From the NCBI GenBank assembly GCA_023382655.1, contig JAHDWK010000003.1:372001-436000 (forward strand): 64,000 bases of DNA. The letters run 5' to 3'. The stretch is from Anaerolineae bacterium (lineage in GTDB: Bacteria; Chloroflexota; Anaerolineae; Promineifilales; Promineifilaceae). Below, one piece after another: positions 9,601-18,149 of the stretch. Made by a program: the position numbers and the translations under genes. The notes under the pieces are model-generated. The model was given only the letters and a program-made list of their open reading frames with translations, did no database searches and was not told the origin of the DNA. Positions within the stretch are counted from its first letter, which is position 1; every line of letters starts with the position of its first letter.

Positions 9601-9813
9601 TTATGACAGCCTGTCTATGAAGTCGCTCACCTCTTGTTCCGCTTCGGCGCGAGAACGGCCGTATCTTTCCTGCACCAGGCCAACCAGCTCATCATAGCGG
9701 CCCTCGATCCGATCCAGATCATCGTCTGTCAGATCACCCCACTGCTGCTTAACCTGACCCTTCAGTTGTTTCCATTTACCTTCCAGAATATCCATATTCA
9801 TGTTGATACTCAT
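9601..9813 (-). CDS. CsbD-family stress-response protein
   Basis: 70 residues. The ATG at 9811-9813 is preferred, with AAGGA eight to nine bases upstream; an in-frame TTG two codons earlier is unlikely. The family signature is clear: ILEGKWKQLKGQVKQQWG, then LTDDDLDRIEGRYDELVG and a final helix with RAEAEQEV. CsbD proteins are small, soluble, highly charged and induced by general stress in Bacillus; their biochemical role is unknown. Pairing with the GlsB-type gene suggests a small envelope or osmotic stress module. Confidence 0.9.
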   Translation of the reverse strand: MSINMNMDILEGKWKQLKGQVKQQWGDLTDDDLDRIEGRYDELVGLVQERYGRSRAEAEQEVSDFIDRLS

Positions 9814-10238
9814 CTTCAAAATCCTTTTCTTCAGCTAAAGTAACCCTTTAACTAAAGTAATAAAGTTAGTCAGTAAACTCACTATTCACTTTGGCCTGAG
9901 CGCGTATCTGCGTATCTGATGGTCTCATCATGCCGGAAAAGAAGCGGTCGTTGAATGGGGAATTACCCTACTTCCCGGCCAAAAAAGACCCTATATTTAC
10001 AGAAAGAATTGTCACTTTGGTGTAGGTATCCCATTGATGTAAATGTGTCGTTTTCCAGAGAAGGCAAGAGGCCGGACGGTGGTGGCCTGAACATGAGCAT
10101 ATACACCTGTTTGAGGTGCCAATAGGGTGCGACCAGCCTGACTAAAATCACTTGACACTGCACACAGAATCATAGACACTCCTGTCAGTGGGCGGCCACG
10201 CCCACAAATCCCACTTTGAAAACGGAGTACAAGTTAAG
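9814..10238. other. 425-base intergenic region without a gene
   Basis: Divergent region between the CsbD gene and the glutamate dehydrogenase gene. An AT-rich stretch (9825-9890) probably holds the csbD promoter. The only recognisable element is a weak TTGACA at 10152-10157 upstream of the dehydrogenase. A 66-codon frame on the minus strand shows no protein-like composition and is not called. Confidence 0.6.
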
Positions 10239-11486
10239 ATGAAAGAGAACCTGAACCCATTTGCAATCGCGCAGGCTCAGTTAGATGAAGCTGCGGCAGT
10301 TTTACAACTCGACCCCGACATGCACGCCTTTTTACGGGAACCGATGCGGGAATTCCATTTCACCATTCCGGTGCGCATGGATGACGGCCGTACCCAAACC
10401 TTCCAGGGTTTCCGCGTACAGTACAATGACGCTCGCGGCCCCGCCAAAGGCGGCATCCGCTTCCACCCCGACGAGACCATAGACACCGTGCGGGCGTTGG
10501 CGGCGTGGATGACCTGGAAAACGGCCGTGTCTGACATTCCTCTCGGCGGTGGCAAAGGCGGCGTCATTTGCAACCCCCGCGAACTTTCTCAGGGCGAACT
10601 GGAGCGGCTCAGTCGCGGTTACATGCGCAATATCGCCCGGCATATCGGCATTACCAAAGATGTGCCTGCCCCCGACGTAAATACCAATCCGCAAATCATG
10701 GCCTGGATGCTAGATGAATATGAAGTGCTCACCGGCCGGCATGAACCGGGTGTGATTACCGGCAAACCGCTGCCATTGGGCGGTTCACAGGGGCGCACCC
10801 CGGCTACGGCTCTAGGCGGCCTCTTCACCATCCGTGAAGCGGCCAAAGTGCAGGGGATGACGTTCAATGAGACGACCTGCGCCATTCAGGGCTATGGCAA
10901 TGTGGGCGGCAATGCGCACCAACTGGCGGCCCAATTTGGCCTGAAAGTGGTAGCCGTCAGTGACGAATTTGGTGCGATTTACAACCCGCACGGTCTGGAT
11001 GCCAAAGTGGTTGCAGAACACGTGCGCCGCACCGGCAAGGTCATTGACTGCCCGGAGACAGAGCAGATGAGTAACACGGAATTGTTGGAACTGCCGGTGG
11101 AAATCCTCATTCCGGCGGCCATTGAAAACCAACTGACCAGCCAGAACGCGGATCGCATCAAGGCCAAAATTGTGGCGGAACTGGCGAACGGCCCCACGAC
11201 GCCGGAAGCGGACAACATTCTCAATGACAAGGGTGTGTACATCATCCCGGACTTTTTGTGTAATGCGGGTGGTGTTATCGTCTCCTATTTTGAGATGGTG
11301 CAAAACGGCTATCAGTTCTATTGGGACGAGGCGATGGTGAATGAGCGACTGGATCGCAAGATTACGACGGCGTTCCAGGCGGTTCATGCGATGTCGCAGG
11401 CGAAGAAGGTGGATACCCGCGTGGCCGCTTACCTGGTGGCGGTTGACCGGGTGGCGGAAGCGGTACGGCTGCGTGGTTGGGTGTGA
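10239..11486 (+). CDS. gdhA: Glu/Leu/Phe/Val dehydrogenase, glutamate dehydrogenase type
   Basis: 415 residues from the ATG at 10239, preceded by GGAG at 10224; this is the usual length for the hexameric family. The substrate domain carries PLGGGKGGV, with the glutamate-binding lysine around residue 106. PAPDVNT contains the catalytic aspartate, and the Rossmann domain has the dinucleotide motif GYGNVGG. Reaction: oxidative deamination of glutamate to 2-oxoglutarate and ammonia with NAD(P)+, or the reverse. No amino-acid-degradation neighbour decides the direction or another substrate. The gene stands alone and ends in a strong bidirectional terminator. Confidence 0.93.
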   Translation: MKENLNPFAIAQAQLDEAAAVLQLDPDMHAFLREPMREFHFTIPVRMDDGRTQTFQGFRVQYNDARGPAKGGIRFHPDETIDTVRALAAWMTWKTAVSDIPLGGGKGGVICNPRELSQGELERLSRGYMRNIARHIGITKDVPAPDVNTNPQIMAWMLDEYEVLTGRHEPGVITGKPLPLGGSQGRTPATALGGLFTIREAAKVQGMTFNETTCAIQGYGNVGGNAHQLAAQFGLKVVAVSDEFGAIYNPHGLDAKVVAEHVRRTGKVIDCPETEQMSNTELLELPVEILIPAAIENQLTSQNADRIKAKIVAELANGPTTPEADNILNDKGVYIIPDFLCNAGGVIVSYFEMVQNGYQFYWDEAMVNERLDRKITTAFQAVHAMSQAKKVDTRVAAYLVAVDRVAEAVRLRGWV

Positions 11487-11487
11487 G

Positions 11488-11521
11488 TAAAAGAAAAGGG
11501 GGCCGGCCCCCTTTTCTTTTA
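11488..11521. terminator. Bidirectional terminator between gdhA and the S9 peptidase gene
   Basis: A perfect 17-bp inverted repeat: A-rich arm, GGGGGCC/GGCCCCC core, T-rich arm. It gives a U-tract on either strand. It overlaps the stop codon (complement of 11519-11521) of the convergent peptidase gene. Confidence 0.9.
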
Positions 11522-13531
11522 CTCACTCAGATATTTGTCAAACCAGCGTTTGATGTGGTGCAGGCGTTGGATGCGGCGGTCGGTACGGCCGTCACGACTT
11601 AACCCGTGTGACTCTTCCGGGAACAAGACCAGTTCCGTGTCCACGCCTAACCGTTTGAGGGCCACAAACACCTGCTCGCCCTGTTCCTGGTCACAACGTA
11701 AATCCGCTTCGCTGTGCATGATCAGGGTGGGGGTGCGAGCATTGCCAATGTGGCTGATGGGGGATTGCTGCCAGTAACCGGCCATATCTTCCCAGGGGGG
11801 GGTGGGCAGACCCACCAGAAATTGTGTCATCCAATTCATATCCGACGAGCCGTAGAAGCTGAACAGATTGCTGACCACGCGCAGGGCAACGGCCGCTTTA
11901 AAGCGGTGGGTCTTGCCGATGATGAGCGTGGTCATGTAGCCGCCGTAGCTGCCGCCGATGACGCCCATGCGCTGCGCGTCCACGTAGGGCAGGGCGGCCA
12001 CATAATCGGTCCAGGCCATCACATCGGCGTAGTCTACGGTGCCCCAGCGGTTGGCAATGGCACTGGCGTGGGCATCGCCATATCCCTGGCTACCGCGTGG
12101 ATTGCTAAAGGCGACCACGTAACCTTGTGCCGCCAGAAAGTGAAATTCGTGCATGAAGGCACGGCCGTACTGCATCATCGGCCCCCCGTGAATTTCAATG
12201 ATCGCCGGGTATTGTCTGGTCGGGTCAAAATCGGGCGGCGTCAAAATCCAGCCGTGTAATTCATTGCCGTCAGGGCCATCAAACCACACTTCTTCCAGTT
12301 GTCCCCAGGCGATTTCGGCAAAGAGTTCCTGGTTAAAGTGCGTCAGCGCGGTGGCGTCTGGTTCGTGCAGGCGGCGCCGCCAGACCTGCCCGGTGGCGGT
12401 GGTGTTGCCCCACAGGTAGGCCAATTGGTTTTGGGCGGCGTCCAGGCTAAAGTTGCCCACCAGACCGGGTTCGTCAATGAGGCGCTCGTAGTCGCCGTTG
12501 GTTACGTCGAAGGCCAGCAGCGGTTGGTTGCCCAGTTCGGTGGCCTGGATGTAGAGGCGACGGCCGTCCGCCGACCAGATCGGTGGCGGTTGGGGCGTAT
12601 TGCTGCCCACGTCGGTCAGCGTGGTCAGGCTCAGGTGTAAATCATGGGCAATGGAGAGATTCCGCGCCTGCCCACCAGCAGTGGGCACTACATACAGGCA
12701 GCTATTTTGCCCCCAATCGCCCAGGCGGGCGCGACCCAGGTAGGCAATGCTCTGGCCGTCGGGGGAGAAGGAGGGGGAGAATTTACGGCCGTGATGCCCC
12801 GTTTCCACCAGCACCACTTCCCCACCCGCCGCCGGAATCAGGTACAGTTCTGTCTCGTCCGGGTGCAGGTCGGGTTCCGGGTGATGGTTGGCGACGAAGA
12901 GAATGGTACGGCCGTCGGGCGACCAACACGGCTCGGTTTCCTGGGTGTCGCCGCTGGTAAGCTGTGTGCCTTCGCCGGTTTGGGCGTTAAACGTCCAGAT
13001 GTGCCACTTTTCCTGGGGCAGGTAGCCCGCGCCGTCGTATTTGTAATTCAGGCTGGTAATGTGCCGGGCGACCACGCCTAGCTTTTTCTTTTGTTCATCT
13101 TTTTCCCGCTCGCGGGCCTCTTCGTCTTTCTGGCGGAATTGGGCCACAAAGTGCGCCCCGTCCGGCGACCAGGCAAAGCTGCCCAAGCTGCCCTGGGCAT
13201 TGGTGATGGGCCGGGCTTCACCGCCGCCAAAGGGGATGGCGTAAATTTGCATCTGCTTTTCGTCTTTGCGGTTGGAGAGGAAGGCAATGGTTGAACCGTC
13301 CGGCGACCAGCGGGGGTACGTGTCGGTCTGGTCGCCATAGGTGAACTGGCGGGGCGGCGTACGGCCGTCCACCGCCACCAGCCACAGATTTATATACTTC
13401 TTCTCCGTCTTCTGGTCTACCCGGTTCAACCCGAAAACAATATACCGTCCGTCTGGCGAGATTTGTGGGTCGCTGACCAGTTGCAAGTTATAGAGGTCTT
13501 CGGCCGTCAACGGCCGTTTCGTTTCTGTCAT
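11519..13531 (-). CDS. S9-family prolyl oligopeptidase/acylaminoacyl-peptidase-like serine peptidase
   Basis: 670 residues, start ATG preceded by GAGGAG. Residues about 1-400 contain repeated SPDG-type blades (RWSPDG, AWSPDG, SFSPDGQS), a TolB/DPP-like seven-bladed propeller that gates the active site. The C-terminal alpha/beta-hydrolase domain has the nucleophile in GGSYGGYM, the acid in HSEADLRC and the histidine in EESHG. No signal peptide is seen, so it probably acts in the cytoplasm on short peptides. It stands alone, with its promoter next to the perfect GTAGTAGGCG palindrome at 13551-13605. Confidence 0.92.
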   Translation of the reverse strand: MTETKRPLTAEDLYNLQLVSDPQISPDGRYIVFGLNRVDQKTEKKYINLWLVAVDGRTPPRQFTYGDQTDTYPRWSPDGSTIAFLSNRKDEKQMQIYAIPFGGGEARPITNAQGSLGSFAWSPDGAHFVAQFRQKDEEAREREKDEQKKKLGVVARHITSLNYKYDGAGYLPQEKWHIWTFNAQTGEGTQLTSGDTQETEPCWSPDGRTILFVANHHPEPDLHPDETELYLIPAAGGEVVLVETGHHGRKFSPSFSPDGQSIAYLGRARLGDWGQNSCLYVVPTAGGQARNLSIAHDLHLSLTTLTDVGSNTPQPPPIWSADGRRLYIQATELGNQPLLAFDVTNGDYERLIDEPGLVGNFSLDAAQNQLAYLWGNTTATGQVWRRRLHEPDATALTHFNQELFAEIAWGQLEEVWFDGPDGNELHGWILTPPDFDPTRQYPAIIEIHGGPMMQYGRAFMHEFHFLAAQGYVVAFSNPRGSQGYGDAHASAIANRWGTVDYADVMAWTDYVAALPYVDAQRMGVIGGSYGGYMTTLIIGKTHRFKAAVALRVVSNLFSFYGSSDMNWMTQFLVGLPTPPWEDMAGYWQQSPISHIGNARTPTLIMHSEADLRCDQEQGEQVFVALKRLGVDTELVLFPEESHGLSRDGRTDRRIQRLHHIKRWFDKYLSE

Positions 13532-13550
13532 ATCACTCTCCTCGTTCGTC

Positions 13551-13605
13551 GTTTGTAGTAGGCGATTTATCGCCTCTTGAAGGCGATAAATCGCCTACTA
13601 CAAAC
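13551..13605. repeat. Perfect 25-bp palindromic repeat (GTAGTAGGCG family), copy 1
   Basis: Arms at 13551-13575 and 13581-13605 are exact complements around a 5-base loop. The arm runs GTTTGTAGTAGGCGATTT then ATCGCCT. The copies at 18094-18149 and 29846-29900 share the outer GTTTGTAGTAGGC and the inner CGATAAATCG. It lies between divergent genes. Confidence 0.9.
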
Positions 13606-13662
13606 AATGATAGCCTGTCCGTGAGAAAGGGTGTAATCTGGCATTTCGTCACCTTTTCACCC

Positions 13663-13691
13663 TGTCACCCCGTCATCTTGTCATCTATAAT
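13663..13691 (+). promoter_or_regulatory. Promoter candidate giving a nearly leaderless transcript
   Basis: TGTCAC (13663-13668), 17 bases, TATAAT (13686-13691). The ATG of the aminotransferase gene follows only seven bases after the -10 box, so transcription would start at or next to the start codon. No ribosome-binding site is visible. Confidence 0.5.
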
Positions 13692-13697
13692 TGGCGC

Positions 13698-14942
13698 ATG
13701 AAAACACAACCCCCCTTTGATCTACAGACAATTCGCCGCCGGTTTCCGGCTTTACAGTTAGAAGTGAATGGGCGCACGGCCGTGTACCTGGATGGCCCCG
13801 GCGGCACGCAAGTTCCGCAGCCGGTCATTGACGCCATTGCCCATTACCTGGCGCAGGGCGGCAGTAACCAGGGTGGCCCCTTTTTCACCAGCCAATACAC
13901 CGATACCGTCATCATGGCCGCCCGCCACGCCATCATGGACTTTTATCACGCCCGGCGGCCCGAAGAAATCGTCTTCGGCCAGAACATGACCAGTCTCACC
14001 TTTGCCTTCAGCCGCGCCCTGGCCCAAACCTGGCAGCCGGGCGATGAAATCATCGTTACCCGGCTCGACCACGACGCCAACATTACCCCCTGGGTCATGG
14101 CGGCCACAGATCGCAGCGTCACCGTGCGCTGGCTGGATTTTGACCCCACCGATTGCACCCTGCGCCTGGATTTGCTGCCCGGTTTGCTCAATGAAAAGAC
14201 GCGGTTGGTGGCCGTGACCTACGCTTCCAATGCCGTCGGCAGCATCACCGACGTGCCTCGTGTGGTGCAAATGGCGCATCAGGCAGGCGCGTTGGTCTAT
14301 GTGGATTCGGTACATTATGCCCCGCACGGCCCCCTTGATGTGCAGGCGTTGGATTGTGATTTCCTGGCGGCCTCCGTTTACAAATTTTTTGGCGGCCATG
14401 TGGGGGCGCTGTATGGCAAGTATGAACATTTGGACAGGTTGCCCGCCTATAAGGTACGGCCGTCTTCCCCCCAACCACCGGGCAAATGGGAAACGGGCAC
14501 GCAAAGTTTTGAAAGTCTGGCGGGGGTGACGGCGGCGGTGGATTACATCGCCTCGCTGAGCCAGACCTCCGGTAGTCGCCGCGAGCGACTGGTATGGGCG
14601 ATGACCCAGATCAAAGAGTATGAGATGAGCCTGAGCTACCACTTCCTGGAAGGCGCGGCCAAAATTCCCGGCCTGCGCGTCTATGGCATCACCGACGTAG
14701 AAAATCTGGTGCAGCGCACGCCCACCTTCGCCGTCAGTCTGACCGGGCACACGCCAGAAACAGTCGCCACGCGGCTAGGCGAGCAGGGTATTTTTGTCTG
14801 GCACGGGGACTATTACGCAGTTGCCGTCATGGAGCGGCTGGGTCTGGCCGACAAAGGGGGCCTGGTACGCATCGGCTTTGTGCATTACAACAGCCACAAC
14901 GAGGTAGACCAGGTATTGGCGGCGCTGGCGGCGCTGACCTGA
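13698..14942 (+). CDS. Class V aminotransferase, cysteine desulfurase-like (SufS-related)
   Basis: 414 residues. The PLP-enzyme fold shows DHDAN (the cofactor-ring region), a conserved aspartate in VYVDSVHYAPH and the Schiff-base lysine in ASVYKFFGGH. The sequence follows the subgroup of cysteine-desulfurase-like proteins with the N-terminal YLDGPGGTQVPQ and a late GIFVWHGDYYA. The mobile catalytic-cysteine loop of true SufS/IscS is not apparent, and no suf or isc genes are nearby. The substrate is therefore uncertain: a cysteine desulfurase-like or another beta-lyase/aminotransferase activity is possible. The promoter placement suggests leaderless translation. Confidence 0.87.
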   Translation: MKTQPPFDLQTIRRRFPALQLEVNGRTAVYLDGPGGTQVPQPVIDAIAHYLAQGGSNQGGPFFTSQYTDTVIMAARHAIMDFYHARRPEEIVFGQNMTSLTFAFSRALAQTWQPGDEIIVTRLDHDANITPWVMAATDRSVTVRWLDFDPTDCTLRLDLLPGLLNEKTRLVAVTYASNAVGSITDVPRVVQMAHQAGALVYVDSVHYAPHGPLDVQALDCDFLAASVYKFFGGHVGALYGKYEHLDRLPAYKVRPSSPQPPGKWETGTQSFESLAGVTAAVDYIASLSQTSGSRRERLVWAMTQIKEYEMSLSYHFLEGAAKIPGLRVYGITDVENLVQRTPTFAVSLTGHTPETVATRLGEQGIFVWHGDYYAVAVMERLGLADKGGLVRIGFVHYNSHNEVDQVLAALAALT

Positions 14943-14994
14943 AGGTAGCATGAGGGAATGGGCACGGCCGTGCCTTTCTGCTACTATTCCCTCT

Positions 14995-16221
14995 ATGCGA
15001 CGAATCCTGGCACTTGTGGGGAGCTTTGGGTTGTTGTGCTGGCTGGCTTTGTCTTTGCGAGAAGCTATTTTTGCTATGCCTGTTTCGGCGGAGGGGGATC
15101 GGTCAGCGGTCAGTGGTGAACAGACAATCGCCGCAGACGAACGATTCTCCTATTATTCACAAGTCATTACATCCAATTTACCCGTCACCATTTACTTGCC
15201 ACTCATTTTTACACCGCCACCGCCGTTACCGCCCCCATTGCCACCGCCCATTCCTTATTCCGCCACACCGCCCATTGATTTTACGGCTGTGCGCGCCGAC
15301 CTCCAGGAACAAGGGTTAGACCTGGCCTTCAACAAATTTGGCTTCCACACCGCCTTTTCGGATTATAGCGCCCATTTGGAGCAATGGATGATGGCGATGG
15401 ACGCGGCCGGTGTGCCCTTTGTCCTCAAGAGCGTGGACAATGCCCAACCGCTTGTTTACGCTCAGGGGCTGATGCAGCAGAGCGGCGTCCCCCACATTTT
15501 GATCTACCGGCGCAGCAGCCCGGACTATGATTTACCCAACTACAACCTGCCGCCGCAAGTGGCCGCGCAGGAGCATTGGGCGCGGCATATGGCCGTCTGG
15601 CCGCAAGAACTTGACCCCAGCCTGGTATGGATTGAAACGGTGAACGAGGTAGACAAAAACCGCACCCCCTGGCTGGCCGAATTTGCCCTGGAAACGGCGC
15701 AGTTAGCCCTGGCCGATGGTTATAAATGGGCCGCTTTTGGCTGGTCGAGCGGCGAGCCGGAGCCGTACCATTGGGCGCAGCCCACCATGCGCCAATTCTT
15801 GCAACTGGTGGGGGAACATCCCGACCGGTTAGCCATTGCCCTGCATGAATACAGCTACGAAGTGGACGATATTGGCCGTTGGTATCCCTATCTGGTGGGG
15901 CGCTTCCAGTTGTTGTTCCAGGTATGTGATGCCTACGGTATCGAGCGGCCAACGGTGCTGATTACGGAGTGGGGTTGGGAATATAACCATGTGCCACCGC
16001 CGGAAATTGCCATGCAGCATATTCAATGGGCCTCCTGGCTGTATGCGGCCTATCCGCAGGTGAAGGGAGCAGCTATCTGGTATCTGGGTGGCGGTTTTGG
16101 CGGCATTGCCCACGAGGCCGCCTTACTCATTGCACCGGTGGGGGATTACGGCCGTAGCCACTACTTCGCCTACACTCCCGGCATCGGAACCATTGACCCC
16201 GACCTGTTTACGCCGGATTAA
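14995..16221 (+). CDS. Secreted glycoside-hydrolase-like TIM-barrel protein (clan GH-A type)
   Basis: 408 residues from the ATG at 14995, which begins a basic-hydrophobic signal sequence; an in-frame ATG 15 codons earlier is less likely. After the signal come a short segment made from heptamer DNA words (15101-15128), the motif VTIYLPLIF and a Pro-rich linker. The ~310-residue catalytic-type domain has an acid/base-like glutamate in IETVNEVDKN and a nucleophile-like glutamate in LITEWGWEY, as in clan GH-A (GH5/GH39-like). It is probably exported or cell-wall associated. The substrate cannot be told. A downstream minus-strand gene converges on it. Confidence 0.7.
   Translation: MRRILALVGSFGLLCWLALSLREAIFAMPVSAEGDRSAVSGEQTIAADERFSYYSQVITSNLPVTIYLPLIFTPPPPLPPPLPPPIPYSATPPIDFTAVRADLQEQGLDLAFNKFGFHTAFSDYSAHLEQWMMAMDAAGVPFVLKSVDNAQPLVYAQGLMQQSGVPHILIYRRSSPDYDLPNYNLPPQVAAQEHWARHMAVWPQELDPSLVWIETVNEVDKNRTPWLAEFALETAQLALADGYKWAAFGWSSGEPEPYHWAQPTMRQFLQLVGEHPDRLAIALHEYSYEVDDIGRWYPYLVGRFQLLFQVCDAYGIERPTVLITEWGWEYNHVPPPEIAMQHIQWASWLYAAYPQVKGAAIWYLGGGFGGIAHEAALLIAPVGDYGRSHYFAYTPGIGTIDPDLFTPD
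15101..15128 (+). repeat. Short run of heptamer words inside a coding sequence
   Basis: The words GGTCAGC, GGTCAGT, GGTGAAC, AGACAAT follow one another in 7-bp register and encode RSAVSGEQT, just after the signal peptide of the glycosidase-like protein. They resemble half of a CAGT-type heptamer element, here tolerated in frame. Confidence 0.5.
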
Positions 16222-16230
16222 GAAGCGCAA

Positions 16231-16767
16231 TTATGACCATCGTTGGTGAATCTTCCGCACCGTGGTGATGTTGCGCACGGTGGCCGGACTGCCCAGCGTC
16301 TTTTCCAACAGCGCCCCGGAGAAAGTGGATTGCATTTGTTGTTTGCGCCCCAGCCAATACAGTTCACGGCCGTCTATGTGAAACGCATCCACTTCATTCG
16401 CAAACGCCAACACCTTGTCCCGAACTTCTGCCGCCGGTTCGGCCTTTAGAAAAGCAATATACAACGACGCGCCCGCTTCAAATTCGGCCGGGGGAAATGG
16501 TTGGTTAGCGATAATGGCCGCCAACTCTGGCAACGTGCGCAGAAATGTGGCAACCGCATACCCCAAGATGCTCTCCAGGTGGGCTTCAATCTGCTGTTCC
16601 AAAGCATCCCTGTCGCCACCTCCAGATTCAAAAATGACATTACCACTCTGGATATACGTTTCCACATCGCCAAAACCAGCATCCATAAAGTGTTGGCGCA
16701 GGTCAATCATCTTCACAATATGACCGCCCACGTTAATGGCCCGCAGAAAGGCTACATATTTTGTCAT
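16231..16767 (-). CDS. DUF1697 family protein
   Basis: 178 residues, ATG with AGGAG ten bases upstream. The N-terminal signature KYVAFLRAINVGGH and the following ETYIQSGNVIF are diagnostic of DUF1697, a family of small cytoplasmic alpha/beta proteins with no established activity. It is the last gene of a minus-strand run of small single-domain genes (DinB, VOC, SRPBCC) extending back to about 22.0 kb. Those families commonly sit near one another in Chloroflexota and Firmicutes genomes. There is a 14-base gap to the preceding DinB gene, so co-transcription is likely. Confidence 0.9.
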   Translation of the reverse strand: MTKYVAFLRAINVGGHIVKMIDLRQHFMDAGFGDVETYIQSGNVIFESGGGDRDALEQQIEAHLESILGYAVATFLRTLPELAAIIANQPFPPAEFEAGASLYIAFLKAEPAAEVRDKVLAFANEVDAFHIDGRELYWLGRKQQMQSTFSGALLEKTLGSPATVRNITTVRKIHQRWS

Positions 16768-16781
16768 GCGGTGTCTCCTGC

Positions 16782-17354
16782 CTAGGCCGCATCGGCCAGC
16801 GGCGGCAGCGTGATATGACCAAACAAGTCACCCAATTCAAACGCTTCGATTCCCTGCATCCCCAACATAAGCGATAGCTGCCCACCATGATGCACATCAT
16901 GTGTCATAATGCGCCAGATCGTCCATTGGCGGGAAATGGCATAGGTTTGCCCATTCCAGGTATGCCGGTAAGTTTGCGCCAGATCGTCAACTGTCCAGGC
17001 GCGGAGTGTGGCTGCGATCATCTGCCAACTGATGTCCAGCCAGTGAACCAGTTCGGCCGCCTGTTCGGCGATGGGGATACTGCTTTCCACAATGTGGCGG
17101 TTGCCGTCGCCGTCTTGCTGCCAATCGTTGATTTGGGCGACCAAATCGGCGCTGCCGGGTGCATCCATCCGGGCAAACCATTCAATCCGCCCCAGGCTAA
17201 TGTGTCGCGCCAATTCCCCCACCGAATGCAGGTTGGCCGCCGGCCGCCAGCGCAGTTGTTCTGGCGTCAGCGGAGCGACGGCATGTACCAGACTGGTCTG
17301 TTGCCCATCCCAGCCATCAAAGATTTCGTGAAGTGACTGCATATTTCTGGTCAT
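16782..17354 (-). CDS. DinB-family protein (1 of 3)
   Basis: 190 residues, using the second ATG (17352-17354), which lies nine bases after TAAGGA. An ATG two codons earlier would sit too close to that site. The four-helix DinB bundle is recognisable by an N-terminal histidine in ELARHISLGRIEWF and the C-terminal metal-ligand pair in MTHDVHHGGQLSLMLG. Members bind a metal and often act as thiol-dependent transferases, or have no known role. The SD site overlaps the stop codon of the upstream ABM-VOC gene, so the two are translationally coupled. Confidence 0.87.
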   Translation of the reverse strand: MTRNMQSLHEIFDGWDGQQTSLVHAVAPLTPEQLRWRPAANLHSVGELARHISLGRIEWFARMDAPGSADLVAQINDWQQDGDGNRHIVESSIPIAEQAAELVHWLDISWQMIAATLRAWTVDDLAQTYRHTWNGQTYAISRQWTIWRIMTHDVHHGGQLSLMLGMQGIEAFELGDLFGHITLPPLADAA

Positions 17355-17366
17355 TAACATGATTCC

Positions 17367-18074
17367 TTAGTCAATCAATCGGCCACCCCAGGTTGCCGGG
17401 TCAATATCGGTAATGGTTTGGGAAAATGTCCAGCGACGGCCGTGCAAATCTACGGCCGTGTACTGTCTTTCTCCATACGGATAATCGGTGGGCGGCTGGC
17501 CGATTTGCGCGCCTTGCTGCCGGGCGTGTTCGTAGTGGCTGTCCACATCGGCCACCCGTACCATGACTGCATGGTGGAATTCGGTGGCGGTCCCGGTGGA
17601 TTGGGCGGTTACAATGATGGCCCCATCGCCATAAATAAGTTGAGCGCGATGGTTGCCAATTTGCAGCCGCTCCGAAAAACCAAAAACGTGGCATAACCAG
17701 GCCACCGCTTCACGCACATCGGGATAGGCAAGTTCGGGGATGACAACGGCCGTGGGCATCGAGCGATTATGCGGCTGTGTAGTGGACAATCCATGACCGC
17801 CCACAGGTTCCGTCACCGTGTGGTCGTCAAAGCCGGCGATCAGCGGTCTGGCCTGGGCGATGGCCTGCTGCACCTGAGGCAGCGACAGCGAAGCGCGGTG
17901 GTTTTCTTCGCTGTCCCACACTTCCGTGATCCAGATGACGTTTTCGTCAGCCGGGTCTCTGGCAACCACGTAGCTCAAACAGCCGGACATTTCCGTGATG
18001 CCTTCCAGCAAAATAGCAATCAAGGTGTCTCGTTGGTTGGGTACGGCCGTCATTTTTCCCATCAATCCGTACAT
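17367..18074 (-). CDS. Fusion of antibiotic-biosynthesis monooxygenase (ABM) and glyoxalase/VOC domains
   Basis: 235 residues, ATG preceded by GAGGAG. Residues about 1-90 form an ABM/quinol-monooxygenase-like ferredoxin-fold domain (CLSYVVARDPAD, ITEVWDSEENHRASL). Residues about 105-228 form a VOC domain with paired betaalphabetabetabeta modules (HHAVMVRVADVDSHYEHA, GERQYTAVDLHGRRW). Each family is often a stand-alone small-molecule enzyme, so the fusion suggests consecutive or co-regulated steps on a quinone-like or reactive carbonyl compound, which is inference. The stop codon overlaps the SD of the next gene. A copy of the GTAGTAGGCG palindrome lies just upstream. Confidence 0.82.
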   Translation of the reverse strand: MYGLMGKMTAVPNQRDTLIAILLEGITEMSGCLSYVVARDPADENVIWITEVWDSEENHRASLSLPQVQQAIAQARPLIAGFDDHTVTEPVGGHGLSTTQPHNRSMPTAVVIPELAYPDVREAVAWLCHVFGFSERLQIGNHRAQLIYGDGAIIVTAQSTGTATEFHHAVMVRVADVDSHYEHARQQGAQIGQPPTDYPYGERQYTAVDLHGRRWTFSQTITDIDPATWGGRLID

Positions 18075-18093
18075 ATTCTTTGCTCCTCAAACC

Positions 18094-18149
18094 GTTTGTA
18101 GTAGGCACTTTAGTGCCGGTCAGAAGGCGATAAATCGCCTATTACGAAC
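18094..18149. repeat. GTAGTAGGCG palindromic repeat, copy 2 (mosaic)
   Basis: The outer arms GTTTGTAGTAGGC and GCCTATTACGAAC pair. The left inner part has become GGCACTTTAGTGCC, while the right keeps GGCGATAAATCGCC. The block overlaps the 3' end of the DinB gene that starts at 18661 and supplies its last residues and stop codon. Confidence 0.8.

Noticed and set aside
13758..14750. 330-codon minus-strand frame opposite the aminotransferase gene
   Set aside because: The plus strand encodes an intact PLP enzyme over the same bases; the minus-strand product has no recognisable motif.
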